Assembly (NCBI GenBank): GCA_903928445.1
Contig: CAIYRB010000098.1
Coordinates: 1 to 40,726 of the forward strand
DNA: 40,726 nt
Direction of reading: 5' to 3'
From: an uncultured Pseudomonadota bacterium
Lineage (GTDB): Bacteria; Bdellovibrionota_B; Oligoflexia; Oligoflexales; CAIYRB01
In this document: positions 1 to 8,992 of the stretch, piece by piece
Layout: every line of letters begins with the position of its first letter
Position numbering within the stretch: the stretch's first letter is position 1
Position numbers and translations under genes: made by a program
Notes under the pieces: generated by a model
What the model was told of the DNA's origin: nothing
What the model saw: the letters and a program-made list of their open reading frames with translations, nothing else
The model's database searches: none

Positions 1-1311
1 GCATTTGTACCATGTTTTACAGCCCCAACGCTCGAACGCTTCATCCTACTGGCACTTGCAGCGATCATTACGACTGGAAGCCGGACGGTGAACAACCTGC
101 TCCGCACACTGGGTTCTCTGGCATATGGCCATCCCGGATCATATCACCATTTATTTTCAAGCCGTCGCTGGCTTTGCTGGCGCTTGGCGCGCTCCCTGGC
201 CACGCTGCTAGTGGAGCGCTTTGTACCCAGCGGCGTCGTTCACTTGGTTGGGGACGACACTGTGTTTTCCCATCCTGGGCCAAAGGTCTACGGCAAGGGC
301 CGCCATCGCGACGCTGTGAGATCATCGCATTCCTATACTGCCTTTCATTATGGCCATAAATGGGTGGTCTTAGCTCTGCTGGTCAGGGTTCCATTTAGTC
401 GGCGGGCATGGGCTCTGCCTATTCTCGTGGCTCTCTATCGCACAAAACAATGGAATACCGAGTTCGGCAAGAGGCATCGGACGCCGCCAGAGATTATGCA
501 AGGGCTTCTTGCTGTCGCTATGCGATGGTTGCCGCAACGTCGCCTTCATTTTGTCGGTGACGGTGGATTCGCCACACAACGCTTAGCAAATTTTGCTAGC
601 CAACACCAAAACCAACTTACGTTAACCAGCCGCTTCTATTCTGACGCCGTCCTGTACGAACCAGCGCCTTTGCGACAAAGGGGACAGCAGGGGCGTCCTC
701 GCATCATGGGCAGGAAGCTGCCCACACCAAAAGAAATTGTAGCTGGGATCAAAGCCCGCCAAAGACTGACCGTATCTTGGTATGGCGGTGAAAAGCGACA
801 AATCGACACGGTCTCCGGGACAGGGCTCTGGTACCGGTCTGGTCATGGGCTGGTGAAGGTGCGATGGGTCTTTGTTCATGACATGACCGGAACCCATCGC
901 GATGAGTATTTCTTCACAACGGACACCAGATTAAACTCAAAATCGATTGTTGAGAGCTATACAGGACGATGGAACATCGAAACGACTTTTCAGGATCTGC
1001 AAGCAAATTTGAAGATCGGCTCAACACGCTGTCGAACGAAAAACTCCATCCTGACCTCAGTTCCCTGCTTATTTGGCCTCTATTCGGTTGTGGTACTTCT
1101 TTACGCGCAAATCAATCCGTATGGTGACCGCAAGTTCGCCATCAACTGGCGAGGCAAGACAGATGTTGCCTTCTCGGATGCCATTGCGGCGGTTCGCAAG
1201 GAGATCTGGGCCAAATGGATTTTCAAACAGGACGGATATGAGGCAGGTTTTGAAAAAATACCTGCTCATCTGCGAGAGAACCTACTGAATCTGTTATCCG
1301 TGGCCGCGTAA
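1..1311 (+). CDS. IS transposase (DDE, IS701/IS4-like), 5' end outside window
   Basis: The frame is open from base 1, before the first in-window start (GTG at 88), and residues read upstream of it (APTLERFILLALAAI) look like genuine protein, so the gene enters from the left. The stop is TAA at 1309-1311. Numbered from the codon at 88, the DDE-type catalytic residues appear as D56/D57 in GDDTVF, D158 in HFVGDGGFA and E298 in GRWNIETTFQD. The GKGRHRDAVRSS and WVVLALLV segments are typical of the DDE_5 endonuclease fold found in IS701-like elements. The expected product cuts and joins the ends of its own insertion sequence. The frame is uninterrupted, so the visible part is not obviously decayed. 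Base composition looks slightly more A/T-rich than the neighbours, in line with acquired DNA. The exact IS family is uncertain. Confidence 0.85.
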   Translation, partial: AFVPCFTAPTLERFILLALAAIITTGSRTVNNLLRTLGSLAYGHPGSYHHLFSSRRWLCWRLARSLATLLVERFVPSGVVHLVGDDTVFSHPGPKVYGKGRHRDAVRSSHSYTAFHYGHKWVVLALLVRVPFSRRAWALPILVALYRTKQWNTEFGKRHRTPPEIMQGLLAVAMRWLPQRRLHFVGDGGFATQRLANFASQHQNQLTLTSRFYSDAVLYEPAPLRQRGQQGRPRIMGRKLPTPKEIVAGIKARQRLTVSWYGGEKRQIDTVSGTGLWYRSGHGLVKVRWVFVHDMTGTHRDEYFFTTDTRLNSKSIVESYTGRWNIETTFQDLQANLKIGSTRCRTKNSILTSVPCLFGLYSVVVLLYAQINPYGDRKFAINWRGKTDVAFSDAIAAVRKEIWAKWIFKQDGYEAGFEKIPAHLRENLLNLLSVAA

Positions 1312-1513
1312 ATACGTCGGAAAAGCCGCCCAAAAGCCTTGACCGCGACTCGTGAAGTAGTCGTGAAGTTTAGGATTTTTCACGAATTAAAACCGTCAAA
1401 GTCGAGCTAAGCTCAGGCTTATTCTCCACAACGCCCTATAATAACTATCCATTCAAATCCAAACCTAAGCTTTTGCCGGCTCCCTCCGATACCCCAGGTA
1501 GGAGGACCTTGTC
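1312..1513. other. IS right flank and intergenic leader of the fapA-like gene
   Basis: No gene is seen. It contains a short direct repeat CGTGAAGT (1351-1358 and 1362-1369). An inverted repeat TCGTGAA/TTCACGA (1361-1367 and 1379-1385, 11-nt loop) overlaps it and could be part of the IS right end or a weak transcription stop. A perfect TATAAT (1437-1442) lies about 70 bases before the next start codon, but no good -35 hexamer sits 16-18 bases upstream. A strong ribosome binding site AGGAGG (1500-1505) follows. The IS end cannot be fixed because the left end is not in the window. Confidence 0.4.
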
Positions 1514-3745
1514 TTGGTCGAATCGGTTAAAATTGCATACAGCGCCGCCGCCACTCGGGTTCGCTGCGAATTTAGCCGCAGTTTGGCGCTGACCCAAGAT
1601 GCACCCCCTGTCGATATTCTAAAGCGCGTCAAAGCGAAGATGGATGCCGTCAAATCGACCGGTGAGATCGCCTTCTATGTCACCTATGAACGGCGCTTTT
1701 TGGATTGCTGGACGGCGCTGCGCCAGGCCGAAGACTCGGCAGGGGACCGCATCGTCACCCTGACTCTCGCCGCCGGAAGTCCAGATTTGACCGGGTTGAT
1801 CGTCGAACCCGTTACATCGGACAAGGCCATCATCACCATTGCCACCGCAACGCCAGCACCACGAACCGAGACCTGGAAATGGGAATGGTTCAAACTCTGG
1901 ATCCGCCGCCGCGTCCTGGAGCTAGGTATTAAATCCGTGCCGAACAGTGCTCAACTCTACGGCGCCTTTCTCAAGCTCAAGCTCGGCAACGGCCTTGACC
2001 CATATGCCGTCAGTGCAGCCCCCACCGACACCACCGGCAAATCCATCTCGGTGGTCGGCAATAAACAACGTAAAGAGATCGGCGTCATCATTCGCAACAT
2101 CGCCGACCTGCGCGACCGCGTGCAGCGCGACCATATGCTCACGCTGATCAATCAGGCGGTGAAGCAGATGTCGGTCGATGGCGTTGAGTTTCACCTGTTG
2201 AAGAAGGACTTTTTGCTCGCCTTGCAATCATCACTCGACGGGCCGGAGGGCCTTGGCCTTGAACTACCCGTCTCTCTTCTAGCCGCCACAGGGGCAGCGC
2301 ATGGCGCTGCCATAGCTGCCTCAGCGCGTCCATCCATCGTTGGCAATGACCTCATTAAGTTCAAAATCTCCGCCGACCAAATGGAGGCGACGATCACCGG
2401 ATTCAATAAGAAGATTTACGACAACGACAAATTGTTCATCGATGTCGACTGGGTGAAGGAGCAAATGGTCGCGGCCAAGATCACGATGCCGATGGCAGAA
2501 AGCCTGGAACCGGCGATCGCTGAGGCGATCCGTAAGCTCGCCGATTTAAACGACCTAGTCGTTTGCATCGGCCGCCAGGGTTCAGGTGGTAAGGCCCCCT
2601 ATCTTCACCCCACTTATAAAGATGCCGCCAGTCGAGTGAAGGGCAATATCAATGAAGGTCAGCTCGATATTCGCATGATGCAACAACGCAGCACCGCAGT
2701 CGCAGGTCAGGTGGTGGCGGAGATCCGCTACCACCAAGAACCGGTGCCACCCCGTAACGTCTTCAATGAAGCAATCACCGTACCACCAAACGAGAGGTTG
2801 GAGGTCCACGTCGGCGAAGGCATCGTCCAGCGCGGCAGCCATGAGTTTGTCGCCCAGGTAGACGGCATCCCAGTCATCGACGGTCTCAATATCACCTTGT
2901 CTTCGGCCCTAGTGCATGAAGGCGATGTCAACCTCAGCACCGGCAACATCATCTTTGACGGCCCCATCGAGATTAACGGCAACGTCGAGACCGGTGCCAC
3001 CATTCAAACCTCTGGCAACCTGACGGTCCACGGCACCATCACCGGGGCCCATATCCACATCAAAGGTGACCTAAAAGTCGATGCCGGTATCACGACCGGG
3101 AGCACCGGCAGCATCGAGGTACGCGGTTCGATTACGGCACAATTCATCGAGCAAGCCACGATCATCTGCCGCGGCAATATCAACGTGCAAAAAGCCATCA
3201 TGAACAGCCACATCTTCTGCTCAGGAAGCGTCAACATCGGCCCCACCGGGGTTATCTCGGGTGGCAAATTGTTCTCCCTGGGGTCCCTAGTCACCGGCTC
3301 CCTAGGTACCGCCCGTGGCAGCATCACCAGCGCCAGTGTCGGCGTCGACTGGAAGGTCGCGCGCTCAATTGACATCAAGCAACGGCGACTTGAAAAGCTT
3401 AAAAAGCGCCTCGCCGATGATCGTCTTGCCCTGCGCGACCTGACGCAAAAAAAGCCCGCACAGATGACCCCCAAGCACCGCGAACAAAAAGACGAGCTGC
3501 AAGCACGCCTGCCGCGGCTGCGAACCATGACCGAGACCTTGGAGCAGTTTATCTCTAGCGCCGCGGCCACCGTAACCTACAATGCGACCTCGCGGATCAT
3601 TGTCAAAGAAGTGTTGTTTGCCAATGTCCACATCACCGTCGGTGGGCAAATCGTGCCAATCGTCAATGACGTCCGCGAAGTGGCCATCAGTGCTAAGCGC
3701 ATTCGCGGCAGCTATGTCTCGCCACTGGATGACGAGCCAAAGTGA
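1514..3745 (+). CDS. FapA (DUF342) family protein
   Basis: This 743-residue protein starts at TTG (1514), 8 bases after AGGAGG, which decides the start. The middle (about residues 430-600) is a run of short repeats with alternating hydrophobic and Gly/Asn positions, for example DGPIEINGNVETGATIQTSG and GDLKVDAGITTGSTGSIEV. This is the right-handed beta-helix of FapA/DUF342 proteins. It is followed by a charged coiled-coil (about 620-680, RRLEKLKKRLADDRLALRDL) and a short C-terminal beta domain, the usual FapA order. Family members are named flagellar assembly protein A, but many occur outside flagellar loci and their biochemical role is unclear. No flagellar gene is nearby, so no flagellar role is claimed. 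Its 3' end overlaps the convergent rlmN by 34 bases. Confidence 0.85.
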   Translation: MVESVKIAYSAAATRVRCEFSRSLALTQDAPPVDILKRVKAKMDAVKSTGEIAFYVTYERRFLDCWTALRQAEDSAGDRIVTLTLAAGSPDLTGLIVEPVTSDKAIITIATATPAPRTETWKWEWFKLWIRRRVLELGIKSVPNSAQLYGAFLKLKLGNGLDPYAVSAAPTDTTGKSISVVGNKQRKEIGVIIRNIADLRDRVQRDHMLTLINQAVKQMSVDGVEFHLLKKDFLLALQSSLDGPEGLGLELPVSLLAATGAAHGAAIAASARPSIVGNDLIKFKISADQMEATITGFNKKIYDNDKLFIDVDWVKEQMVAAKITMPMAESLEPAIAEAIRKLADLNDLVVCIGRQGSGGKAPYLHPTYKDAASRVKGNINEGQLDIRMMQQRSTAVAGQVVAEIRYHQEPVPPRNVFNEAITVPPNERLEVHVGEGIVQRGSHEFVAQVDGIPVIDGLNITLSSALVHEGDVNLSTGNIIFDGPIEINGNVETGATIQTSGNLTVHGTITGAHIHIKGDLKVDAGITTGSTGSIEVRGSITAQFIEQATIICRGNINVQKAIMNSHIFCSGSVNIGPTGVISGGKLFSLGSLVTGSLGTARGSITSASVGVDWKVARSIDIKQRRLEKLKKRLADDRLALRDLTQKKPAQMTPKHREQKDELQARLPRLRTMTETLEQFISSAAATVTYNATSRIIVKEVLFANVHITVGGQIVPIVNDVREVAISAKRIRGSYVSPLDDEPK

Positions 3746-4881
3746 GAGCTCGCGTCCCGGACCAACTGCCCGCATGCCGCGGCGATATCCTGCCCTTTGC
3801 TGTAGCGAACCATGACCCTCAGGCCATGACCGCAAAGCAAATCCCTAAAGGCCTTGATGGCCTCGGGTGATGGCGCACTAAGGCGCGAGGGACCGACGAC
3901 ATTGAGCGGAATCAAATTGATCTTTGCATTCAGTCCCTGGCTCAGGCGAGCTAACTGCTCGGCGTCTTCTAGGCGGTCATTCACGCCACGAATCAACGTG
4001 TACTGCAGCAAAACCGGAGGACCATCCGAACCAAGGATGGAGCGCAGCCGAGCGACCACCTCGGCCAAAGGCCAGCGCTTGTTGATCGGCATGATGCGCG
4101 AGCGCTGGGCGTCGTCCGTGCTGTGCACGGAAAGCGCTAAACGGGCTTTGGGTAATGCCGCATAGAGGCGCTCGATGCCGTCAAGATGGCCGGCGGTAGA
4201 GACCGAGATGTGGGACAATCCCAGAGCAAGGCCGAAGGGATCAGACAAGATGCGCAGGGCGGCAATGACGGCATCGACATTATCTAGTGGTTCGCCCATC
4301 CCCATAAACACGATGTTACTGATGCGAGTATTTGCCGGCAGGCGGACCTGCTGCAGCCATTCAGGATGAGCCGCGATCCAGCGCTCGGCAAGCAGCACCT
4401 GACCGACGATCTCGTCCGTGCTTAGCTGGCGAATCAAACCCATGCGACCGGTATGGCAGAACACACAGCCCTGGGCACAGCCGACTTGGGAGGAGAGGCA
4501 CAGAGTCAAGCGCTTGGTCTCAGGCATCAACACCGCTTCGACCTCGCGCCCGCCAGCCAATCCAACAAGAAACTTAAGGCTGTGGTCATAGCCAGAGCGC
4601 TGCTCGGCAACCAAGCGTAAGGGGGCACTGGATAAAGACAAAGGCAGGAGCGCAGCGCAGGCCCGCGGCAGTGAGGGTGCCGACCAAGGTACTGGGCTTA
4701 GCGCTTTATAGGCATTGCGAAACAGAGTCTTGGCATGCACCGGGCTAAAGCCATGAAGCGTGCACCAGGCCTCCAAGGCCTCCCGGGTCAGGCCGTAAAA
4801 GCTATCCATCTGGGCCGTCAGGGGCGCTAAAGCCGCCGGCGAGCCTGGCGAGGTCAAGGTGATGTTGGAAGGGCTCGCCAA
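3712..4881 (-). CDS. rlmN: 23S rRNA (A2503-C2)/tRNA A37 methyltransferase RlmN
   Basis: A 389-residue radical-SAM enzyme that methylates C2 of A2503 in 23S rRNA and, in characterised homologues, A37 of some tRNAs. The CxxxCxxC cluster motif is C135-C139-C142 (SSQVGCAQGCVFCHTG). The GEPLDN motif (GMGEPLDNVDAV) and the late conserved cysteine (C370, in DIAAACGQL) that resolves the methyl intermediate are present. The extent given uses TTG at 4881 as start. No convincing ribosome binding site precedes it, and ATG at 4809 (MDSFYGLTREALEAW), which begins exactly where family similarity begins, is a reasonable alternative. It is divergent from the phosphofructokinase gene (98 bases between starts) and convergent with the fapA-like gene. 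Confidence 0.93.
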   Translation of the reverse strand: MASPSNITLTSPGSPAALAPLTAQMDSFYGLTREALEAWCTLHGFSPVHAKTLFRNAYKALSPVPWSAPSLPRACAALLPLSLSSAPLRLVAEQRSGYDHSLKFLVGLAGGREVEAVLMPETKRLTLCLSSQVGCAQGCVFCHTGRMGLIRQLSTDEIVGQVLLAERWIAAHPEWLQQVRLPANTRISNIVFMGMGEPLDNVDAVIAALRILSDPFGLALGLSHISVSTAGHLDGIERLYAALPKARLALSVHSTDDAQRSRIMPINKRWPLAEVVARLRSILGSDGPPVLLQYTLIRGVNDRLEDAEQLARLSQGLNAKINLIPLNVVGPSRLSAPSPEAIKAFRDLLCGHGLRVMVRYSKGQDIAAACGQLVRDASSHFGSSSSGET

Positions 4882-4979
4882 AGGATGATTTTATCCGTTA
4901 TAAAAAGGGGGAAGTTGGAAACCATAGTCTCAGGAGAGGGTCTGCGGAATGCGCCCTGCGCACGCGACGTGAGTAACAT

Positions 4980-6272
4980 ATGACCGATCGATTTAGAATT
5001 GAAAACCTCGGCGAGGCCGCTTATCCATCGCCGATCGATCGCGCCGAAAATTTCGGATTCACTAGTGATGACCACAGGATAGCCTTCAATCCCTACCTCG
5101 GCAACGGCGGCGGTGGGCATGGAGTTGGCGAAGGCTTTGAAATCGCCGGACCCAGGGCAAAGGTTTACTTTAATCCGCCCAAGACCCGGGCTGCCATCGT
5201 CACCTGCGGTGGGCTGTGCCCTGGTATCAATGCCGTGATCCGCGGGATCGTCCTGCAGCTCTGGTACCGCTACAACTGCCGCGACGTGCTAGGCATCCGG
5301 TATGGCTTTGGTGGCCTTTCGGATGAGGGCGAGACACCGATCCAACTTGAGCCCGATAGCGTCAGCGATGTGCACATGCAAGGCGGCACGATGCTTGGCT
5401 CCTCGCGTGGAACACCGCCGCCACAAGAGATCGTCGACTTTTTAGTCAGCCAAAAGATCGATATGCTTTTTTCGATCGGTGGTGACGGCACGATGCGCGG
5501 AGCTACAGCGATCTGGGCCGAGGTCAAAAGGCGAAAGCTGCCGATCAGCTTGGTCAGCGTACCAAAGACTATCGACAATGATATTCCCTTTGTCCGCCGC
5601 GCCTTTGGCTTTGAAACGGCGGTGACAGTGGCCACCCAGTCGGTGCACTCGGCTCACGTCGAGGCGACAGGAGCACCCTACGGCGTCGGACTCGTCAAAC
5701 TTATGGGTCGAAACGCCGGGTACATCGCGGCGACCACTTGCCTGGCCGCTGGGCAAGCGAATATCTGCCTCATCCCCGAAGTGCCGTTTGGTTTGGACGG
5801 ACCGACCGGACTGCTGCAATTGATCGAGGACCGGGTCCTCCTGCGGCGGCATGCGGTGATTGTCGTGGCGGAAGGAGCGGGCCAGTCAGTGTTTGACCCA
5901 GCTCGACTCGGCGTCGATGCTTCCGGCAACGCCAAACTGGGTGATATTGGTTCGTATCTGCAAGAGCGGATCAATCAGCACTTTCACCAGAAAAACCTGA
6001 ATGTCTCGTTAAAATATATCGACCCGAGCTATCTGATCCGCTCGGCCCCAGCGAATCCAACCGACCTGCTGCATTGCACTCGCTTGGCGCAAAACGCCGT
6101 GCATGCCGCCATGGCTGGCAAGTCAGGCCTACTCATCGGTTATTGGCATGGCCTAATGACCCATGTCCCGACGCAAGCGCTGGCCAACGTCAAGCAAGCG
6201 ATCAATCCGCACGGCGAGACTTGGTTTAACGTGCTAGAAACCACCGGACAACCCGTGGCCATTGGGATTTAA
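4980..6272 (+). CDS. 6-phosphofructokinase, plant/trypanosome-like clade, probably ATP-dependent
   Basis: This 430-residue protein phosphorylates fructose 6-phosphate in glycolysis. Visible motifs are GGLCPGINAVIR (77-88), the donor-site motif GGDGT (167-171), PKTIDND (195-201) with the catalytic Asp, and the substrate-site MGRNAGYIA (242-250). The YGFGGL and GGTMLGSSRG segments place it in the long clade containing plant and trypanosomatid ATP-PFKs. Gly at the fourth position of GGDGT is the residue seen in ATP-dependent enzymes (PPi enzymes have Asp), while Lys in PKTID is shared with PPi enzymes and with trypanosomatid ATP enzymes. ATP use is therefore inferred, not certain. The 60-residue N-terminal extension fits that clade. 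It is a single gene, convergent with the FadL-type gene 24 bases downstream. Confidence 0.92.
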   Translation: MTDRFRIENLGEAAYPSPIDRAENFGFTSDDHRIAFNPYLGNGGGGHGVGEGFEIAGPRAKVYFNPPKTRAAIVTCGGLCPGINAVIRGIVLQLWYRYNCRDVLGIRYGFGGLSDEGETPIQLEPDSVSDVHMQGGTMLGSSRGTPPPQEIVDFLVSQKIDMLFSIGGDGTMRGATAIWAEVKRRKLPISLVSVPKTIDNDIPFVRRAFGFETAVTVATQSVHSAHVEATGAPYGVGLVKLMGRNAGYIAATTCLAAGQANICLIPEVPFGLDGPTGLLQLIEDRVLLRRHAVIVVAEGAGQSVFDPARLGVDASGNAKLGDIGSYLQERINQHFHQKNLNVSLKYIDPSYLIRSAPANPTDLLHCTRLAQNAVHAAMAGKSGLLIGYWHGLMTHVPTQALANVKQAINPHGETWFNVLETTGQPVAIGI

Positions 6273-6296
6273 AAGCGGCGCTACCGCAGCGAGTCC

Positions 6297-7583
6297 TCAG
6301 AATTTAACCGTCGCATCGAGGGTCAAGGCCGTCAGGCTTAGCTTCGCTTCGTAGTTGTACGAACCAACCGCACCGGTAGGTTCTTGCAAGACCCCTGAAC
6401 GCGTCACCGAGCTCGGCGGATTGTAGACTAAGGCGGTATTGACGGTGACGCTGTCCGACAGTGCGTGCGACGACCCAAGAGTAAAGGACTGCTCGCTGGT
6501 TGCTGGCAGCACCAGGGTGTTCAAGATGGCCACATTGAGTTTACTCAGGAGGTGCCCTTGAATGCGCACCGGCTCGAGACCATTGTCGCCACTCAGGCTT
6601 TTTGGCATCGGCATCTTCGCGTAGTTATAACCAGCCTTCCAGGTGTGCGCTCCCCTCGTGTAAGCGCTGCCAACGGCGTAGATGTTTTGATCGCGCCAAC
6701 CCAGGTCTTTGTAGAAGGCATCGCTGGCCCACAGCAGGCGCTTAAAGTCGGCCAGCACGGTCCACTCAGTGGTTAAGCGCAGCTGGGTGCCAATGCCGAT
6801 TTCCTTCGGGTCAGACACCTTGAGATCGCTATGATTGACCTCGGTATTCGGCGAATAATCGGCATTGTAGGTGTCAGCATCGAGAAAACCCTTGAGCTTT
6901 GTCGTCTTCGGCAGCATGTAGCTGAGCCCTACCGTCAGCATGGGAGTGACGCTGTAGAGAGCGCCGATGGCGGCGCTACCAGCCTTGCCGCTTGAGCTCC
7001 ACTCGGTACGGGCAAATTGGGCTTTCGAATACAGCAAGCTGGACTTACTGGCGAAACTTTGTCCGATCAACGTCGCGCCCATGCTGACCTCAGGACAAAG
7101 CTGATACGATGCTCCCAGCATGAGGTTGATCTGCGAGGTGGTACGCTTGACGCCGGAGACGCCGCGGTGATCGCCGTAGTCCAACTGACTGCCAAAGGCG
7201 CTGGCGCCAAGGGCTAACGCCAGGTCCTCGGTGACTCGGTAGGCGACGCCGATCGCCGTTGGCGCCACGAGCCGTGTGGCGCTGGAACGGTAGCGGCCGG
7301 TGTCATCACCCTGCAGCACTGGGTTGGTGACCTTTTGTTGGGCCTGCGCATCGACGCTAAAAAAACCAAGCGACAGCTCGGCCTGGCCGCTTGCCTTAGG
7401 CAGTTGGCTCAGCGTGGCGGGATTCTTATATTCACCGTCGACCACACCGGTGAAGGCGGCGATACCGGTGCCTCCGAGCGCACGCGAGGCCGCCGATGAA
7501 CCAATCGGCAACGAGCCGTTCTCGGCCAGGGCCAGGTCGGCAACAAAGCAGCCGATAAACGCCGACAGATAGAGACAACGCAT
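6297..7583 (-). CDS. OmpP1/FadL-family outer-membrane transport protein
   Basis: The chosen start is ATG at 7583, preceded by GAGGT, giving a clear signal peptide (MRCLYLSAFIGCFVADLALA) and a 428-residue precursor. An in-frame extension to 7706 lacks signal-peptide character. The mature N-terminus NGSLPIGSSAASRALGGTGIAAF, with NPATL soon after, matches the plug-like N-terminal region of OmpP1/FadL/TodX barrels. The rest alternates hydrophobic and polar residues as in a 14-strand barrel and ends in ALTLDATVKF, with the terminal Phe expected for BAM recognition. Such proteins import long-chain fatty acids or other hydrophobic compounds; the substrate here is unknown. The gene is divergent from the GDSL esterase gene across a 224-base spacer. 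Confidence 0.85.
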   Translation of the reverse strand: MRCLYLSAFIGCFVADLALAENGSLPIGSSAASRALGGTGIAAFTGVVDGEYKNPATLSQLPKASGQAELSLGFFSVDAQAQQKVTNPVLQGDDTGRYRSSATRLVAPTAIGVAYRVTEDLALALGASAFGSQLDYGDHRGVSGVKRTTSQINLMLGASYQLCPEVSMGATLIGQSFASKSSLLYSKAQFARTEWSSSGKAGSAAIGALYSVTPMLTVGLSYMLPKTTKLKGFLDADTYNADYSPNTEVNHSDLKVSDPKEIGIGTQLRLTTEWTVLADFKRLLWASDAFYKDLGWRDQNIYAVGSAYTRGAHTWKAGYNYAKMPMPKSLSGDNGLEPVRIQGHLLSKLNVAILNTLVLPATSEQSFTLGSSHALSDSVTVNTALVYNPPSSVTRSGVLQEPTGAVGSYNYEAKLSLTALTLDATVKF

Positions 7584-7807
7584 GCCAACCTCGACCAGTT
7601 TAAAGGTGAATGACCCACTGTTTATACGATGACAGCATTGTCGGTCCGCGGCAAAATAAAAGCTGCGGCCAAATACTAGACAAAAGTAGTACGTGGCTCC
7701 CGCCACTTCATGCGACTACCCTAAACCGAAAAACGCTGCGACAATATTCATCTGGGTCAGACTTTCGGTCTGTCTAGCATACATGGATTTAGCCAGGAGG
7801 TGACCAG

Positions 7808-8992
7808 ATGCGGCAGTGGTTTTTGATGGGAGGCGCTTTTGCAGCAGCAATACTCACAGGCTGCGGTCGCAGCAACCACGGTCAAAGCAGCGCTCCAAGC
7901 TTTAGTCGCCTCGTCTCTTTTGGTGACAGCCTAAGCGACGTCGGCACCTACCGGCTGGGCGACGTCAAGGCGGCGGGGGGTGGTAAATATACGATCAATT
8001 CAGCATCCGGTCCGACGCCACAGATTTGGACCGAACTTCTCGGCATCGAGTTTGGACTGCCTGCGGTTTGCCCAGCGCAGACCGGACTGGATGGCACCGG
8101 CAACAATCAGCTGATGCCACCCACAAATAACGACAGCTGCTTCAGCTATGCCCAGGGCGGCTCCAGGGTGACCAACCCCATCGGCATCGGCAATAAGAAT
8201 AGCCCCGCCACGACTGCCGGGGTTGCCGCCATTGGCCCTCTGACCGTGCCCGTGGCAACGCAGATTCAAAATCATCTGACGAAAGTGGGGGGGAGCTTTA
8301 CCGGCACCGAGGTGGTGTTTGTCTGGGCCGGTGGCAACGACTTCTTTACCTGGTTTGGCGCCGTCGGCGAGGCGGCTAAAACCGCCGCCGCACAAGCTGT
8401 AGCCAAGGGCGGCGACGCCGCTGCTGCCGCTGCCGCAGGAGCGGCAGCAGCAGCAGCAGAACTGCCGACGGCCGTGGCCGAGATCAGCAAGGCTGGGAGC
8501 GAATTAGCCGGCTATGTGCAAGATCAGATCGTTGCCAAGGGAGCACGCTACGTCGTCGTTCTCGGCGTCCCCGACGTCAATTCGTCGCCCTTTGGCACGA
8601 CTTACCAGGACAGCAAAGACGTGATTGCGGTACTGGTCAACGCGTTTAATACCAAGCTGCAAGCAGGCCTCACCAGCCCGAACGTGCTCTACCTGGACCT
8701 GGTGCAAACGACGGCCAAGGAAATTAGCCATCCCACCGACTACGGCATCTTAGACGCCAGCAAAACGGCCTGCGGCAGCACTAGCGGCCTACTGTGCACG
8801 GAGGCCACAACGACGCCCATAGCCCCAGACTCCAGTCACTTCTTTTACGCCGATAGCGTCCATCCAACGCCCTACGGCCATGCCTTGGTCGCCAACTTCG
8901 TGCATCAGCAAATGTACGCGCGAGGCTGGGCCCAAAACTGGCTCATGCTCTTTCCGGCGAGGTTCCAAGACGGTACCTATCTGCCATTTTAG
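7808..8992 (+). CDS. SGNH/GDSL-family esterase or lipase, predicted lipoprotein
   Basis: This 394-residue product has a lipobox (ILTGC, Cys19), so it is probably lipid-anchored in the envelope. Block I FGDSLSDVG carries the nucleophile Ser41. The oxyanion Asn lies in AGGNDFF, and the Asp-His pair in DSVHPTPYGH near the C-terminus completes the catalytic set of the GDSL acylhydrolase family. The strong ribosome binding site AGGAGGTGA ends a few bases before ATG 7808. An alanine-rich insert (about residues 199-217) is encoded by a slippage-prone GCA/GCC tract with an internal hairpin. The natural ester substrate (phospholipid, acyl chain or sugar ester) cannot be told. Its stop codon overlaps the convergent HAMP gene by 4 bases. 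Confidence 0.88.
   Translation: MRQWFLMGGAFAAAILTGCGRSNHGQSSAPSFSRLVSFGDSLSDVGTYRLGDVKAAGGGKYTINSASGPTPQIWTELLGIEFGLPAVCPAQTGLDGTGNNQLMPPTNNDSCFSYAQGGSRVTNPIGIGNKNSPATTAGVAAIGPLTVPVATQIQNHLTKVGGSFTGTEVVFVWAGGNDFFTWFGAVGEAAKTAAAQAVAKGGDAAAAAAAGAAAAAAELPTAVAEISKAGSELAGYVQDQIVAKGARYVVVLGVPDVNSSPFGTTYQDSKDVIAVLVNAFNTKLQAGLTSPNVLYLDLVQTTAKEISHPTDYGILDASKTACGSTSGLLCTEATTTPIAPDSSHFFYADSVHPTPYGHALVANFVHQQMYARGWAQNWLMLFPARFQDGTYLPF

Noticed and set aside
12..359. 115-residue frame inside the transposase
   Set aside because: It is in a different frame from the DDE transposase and is a shadow of it.
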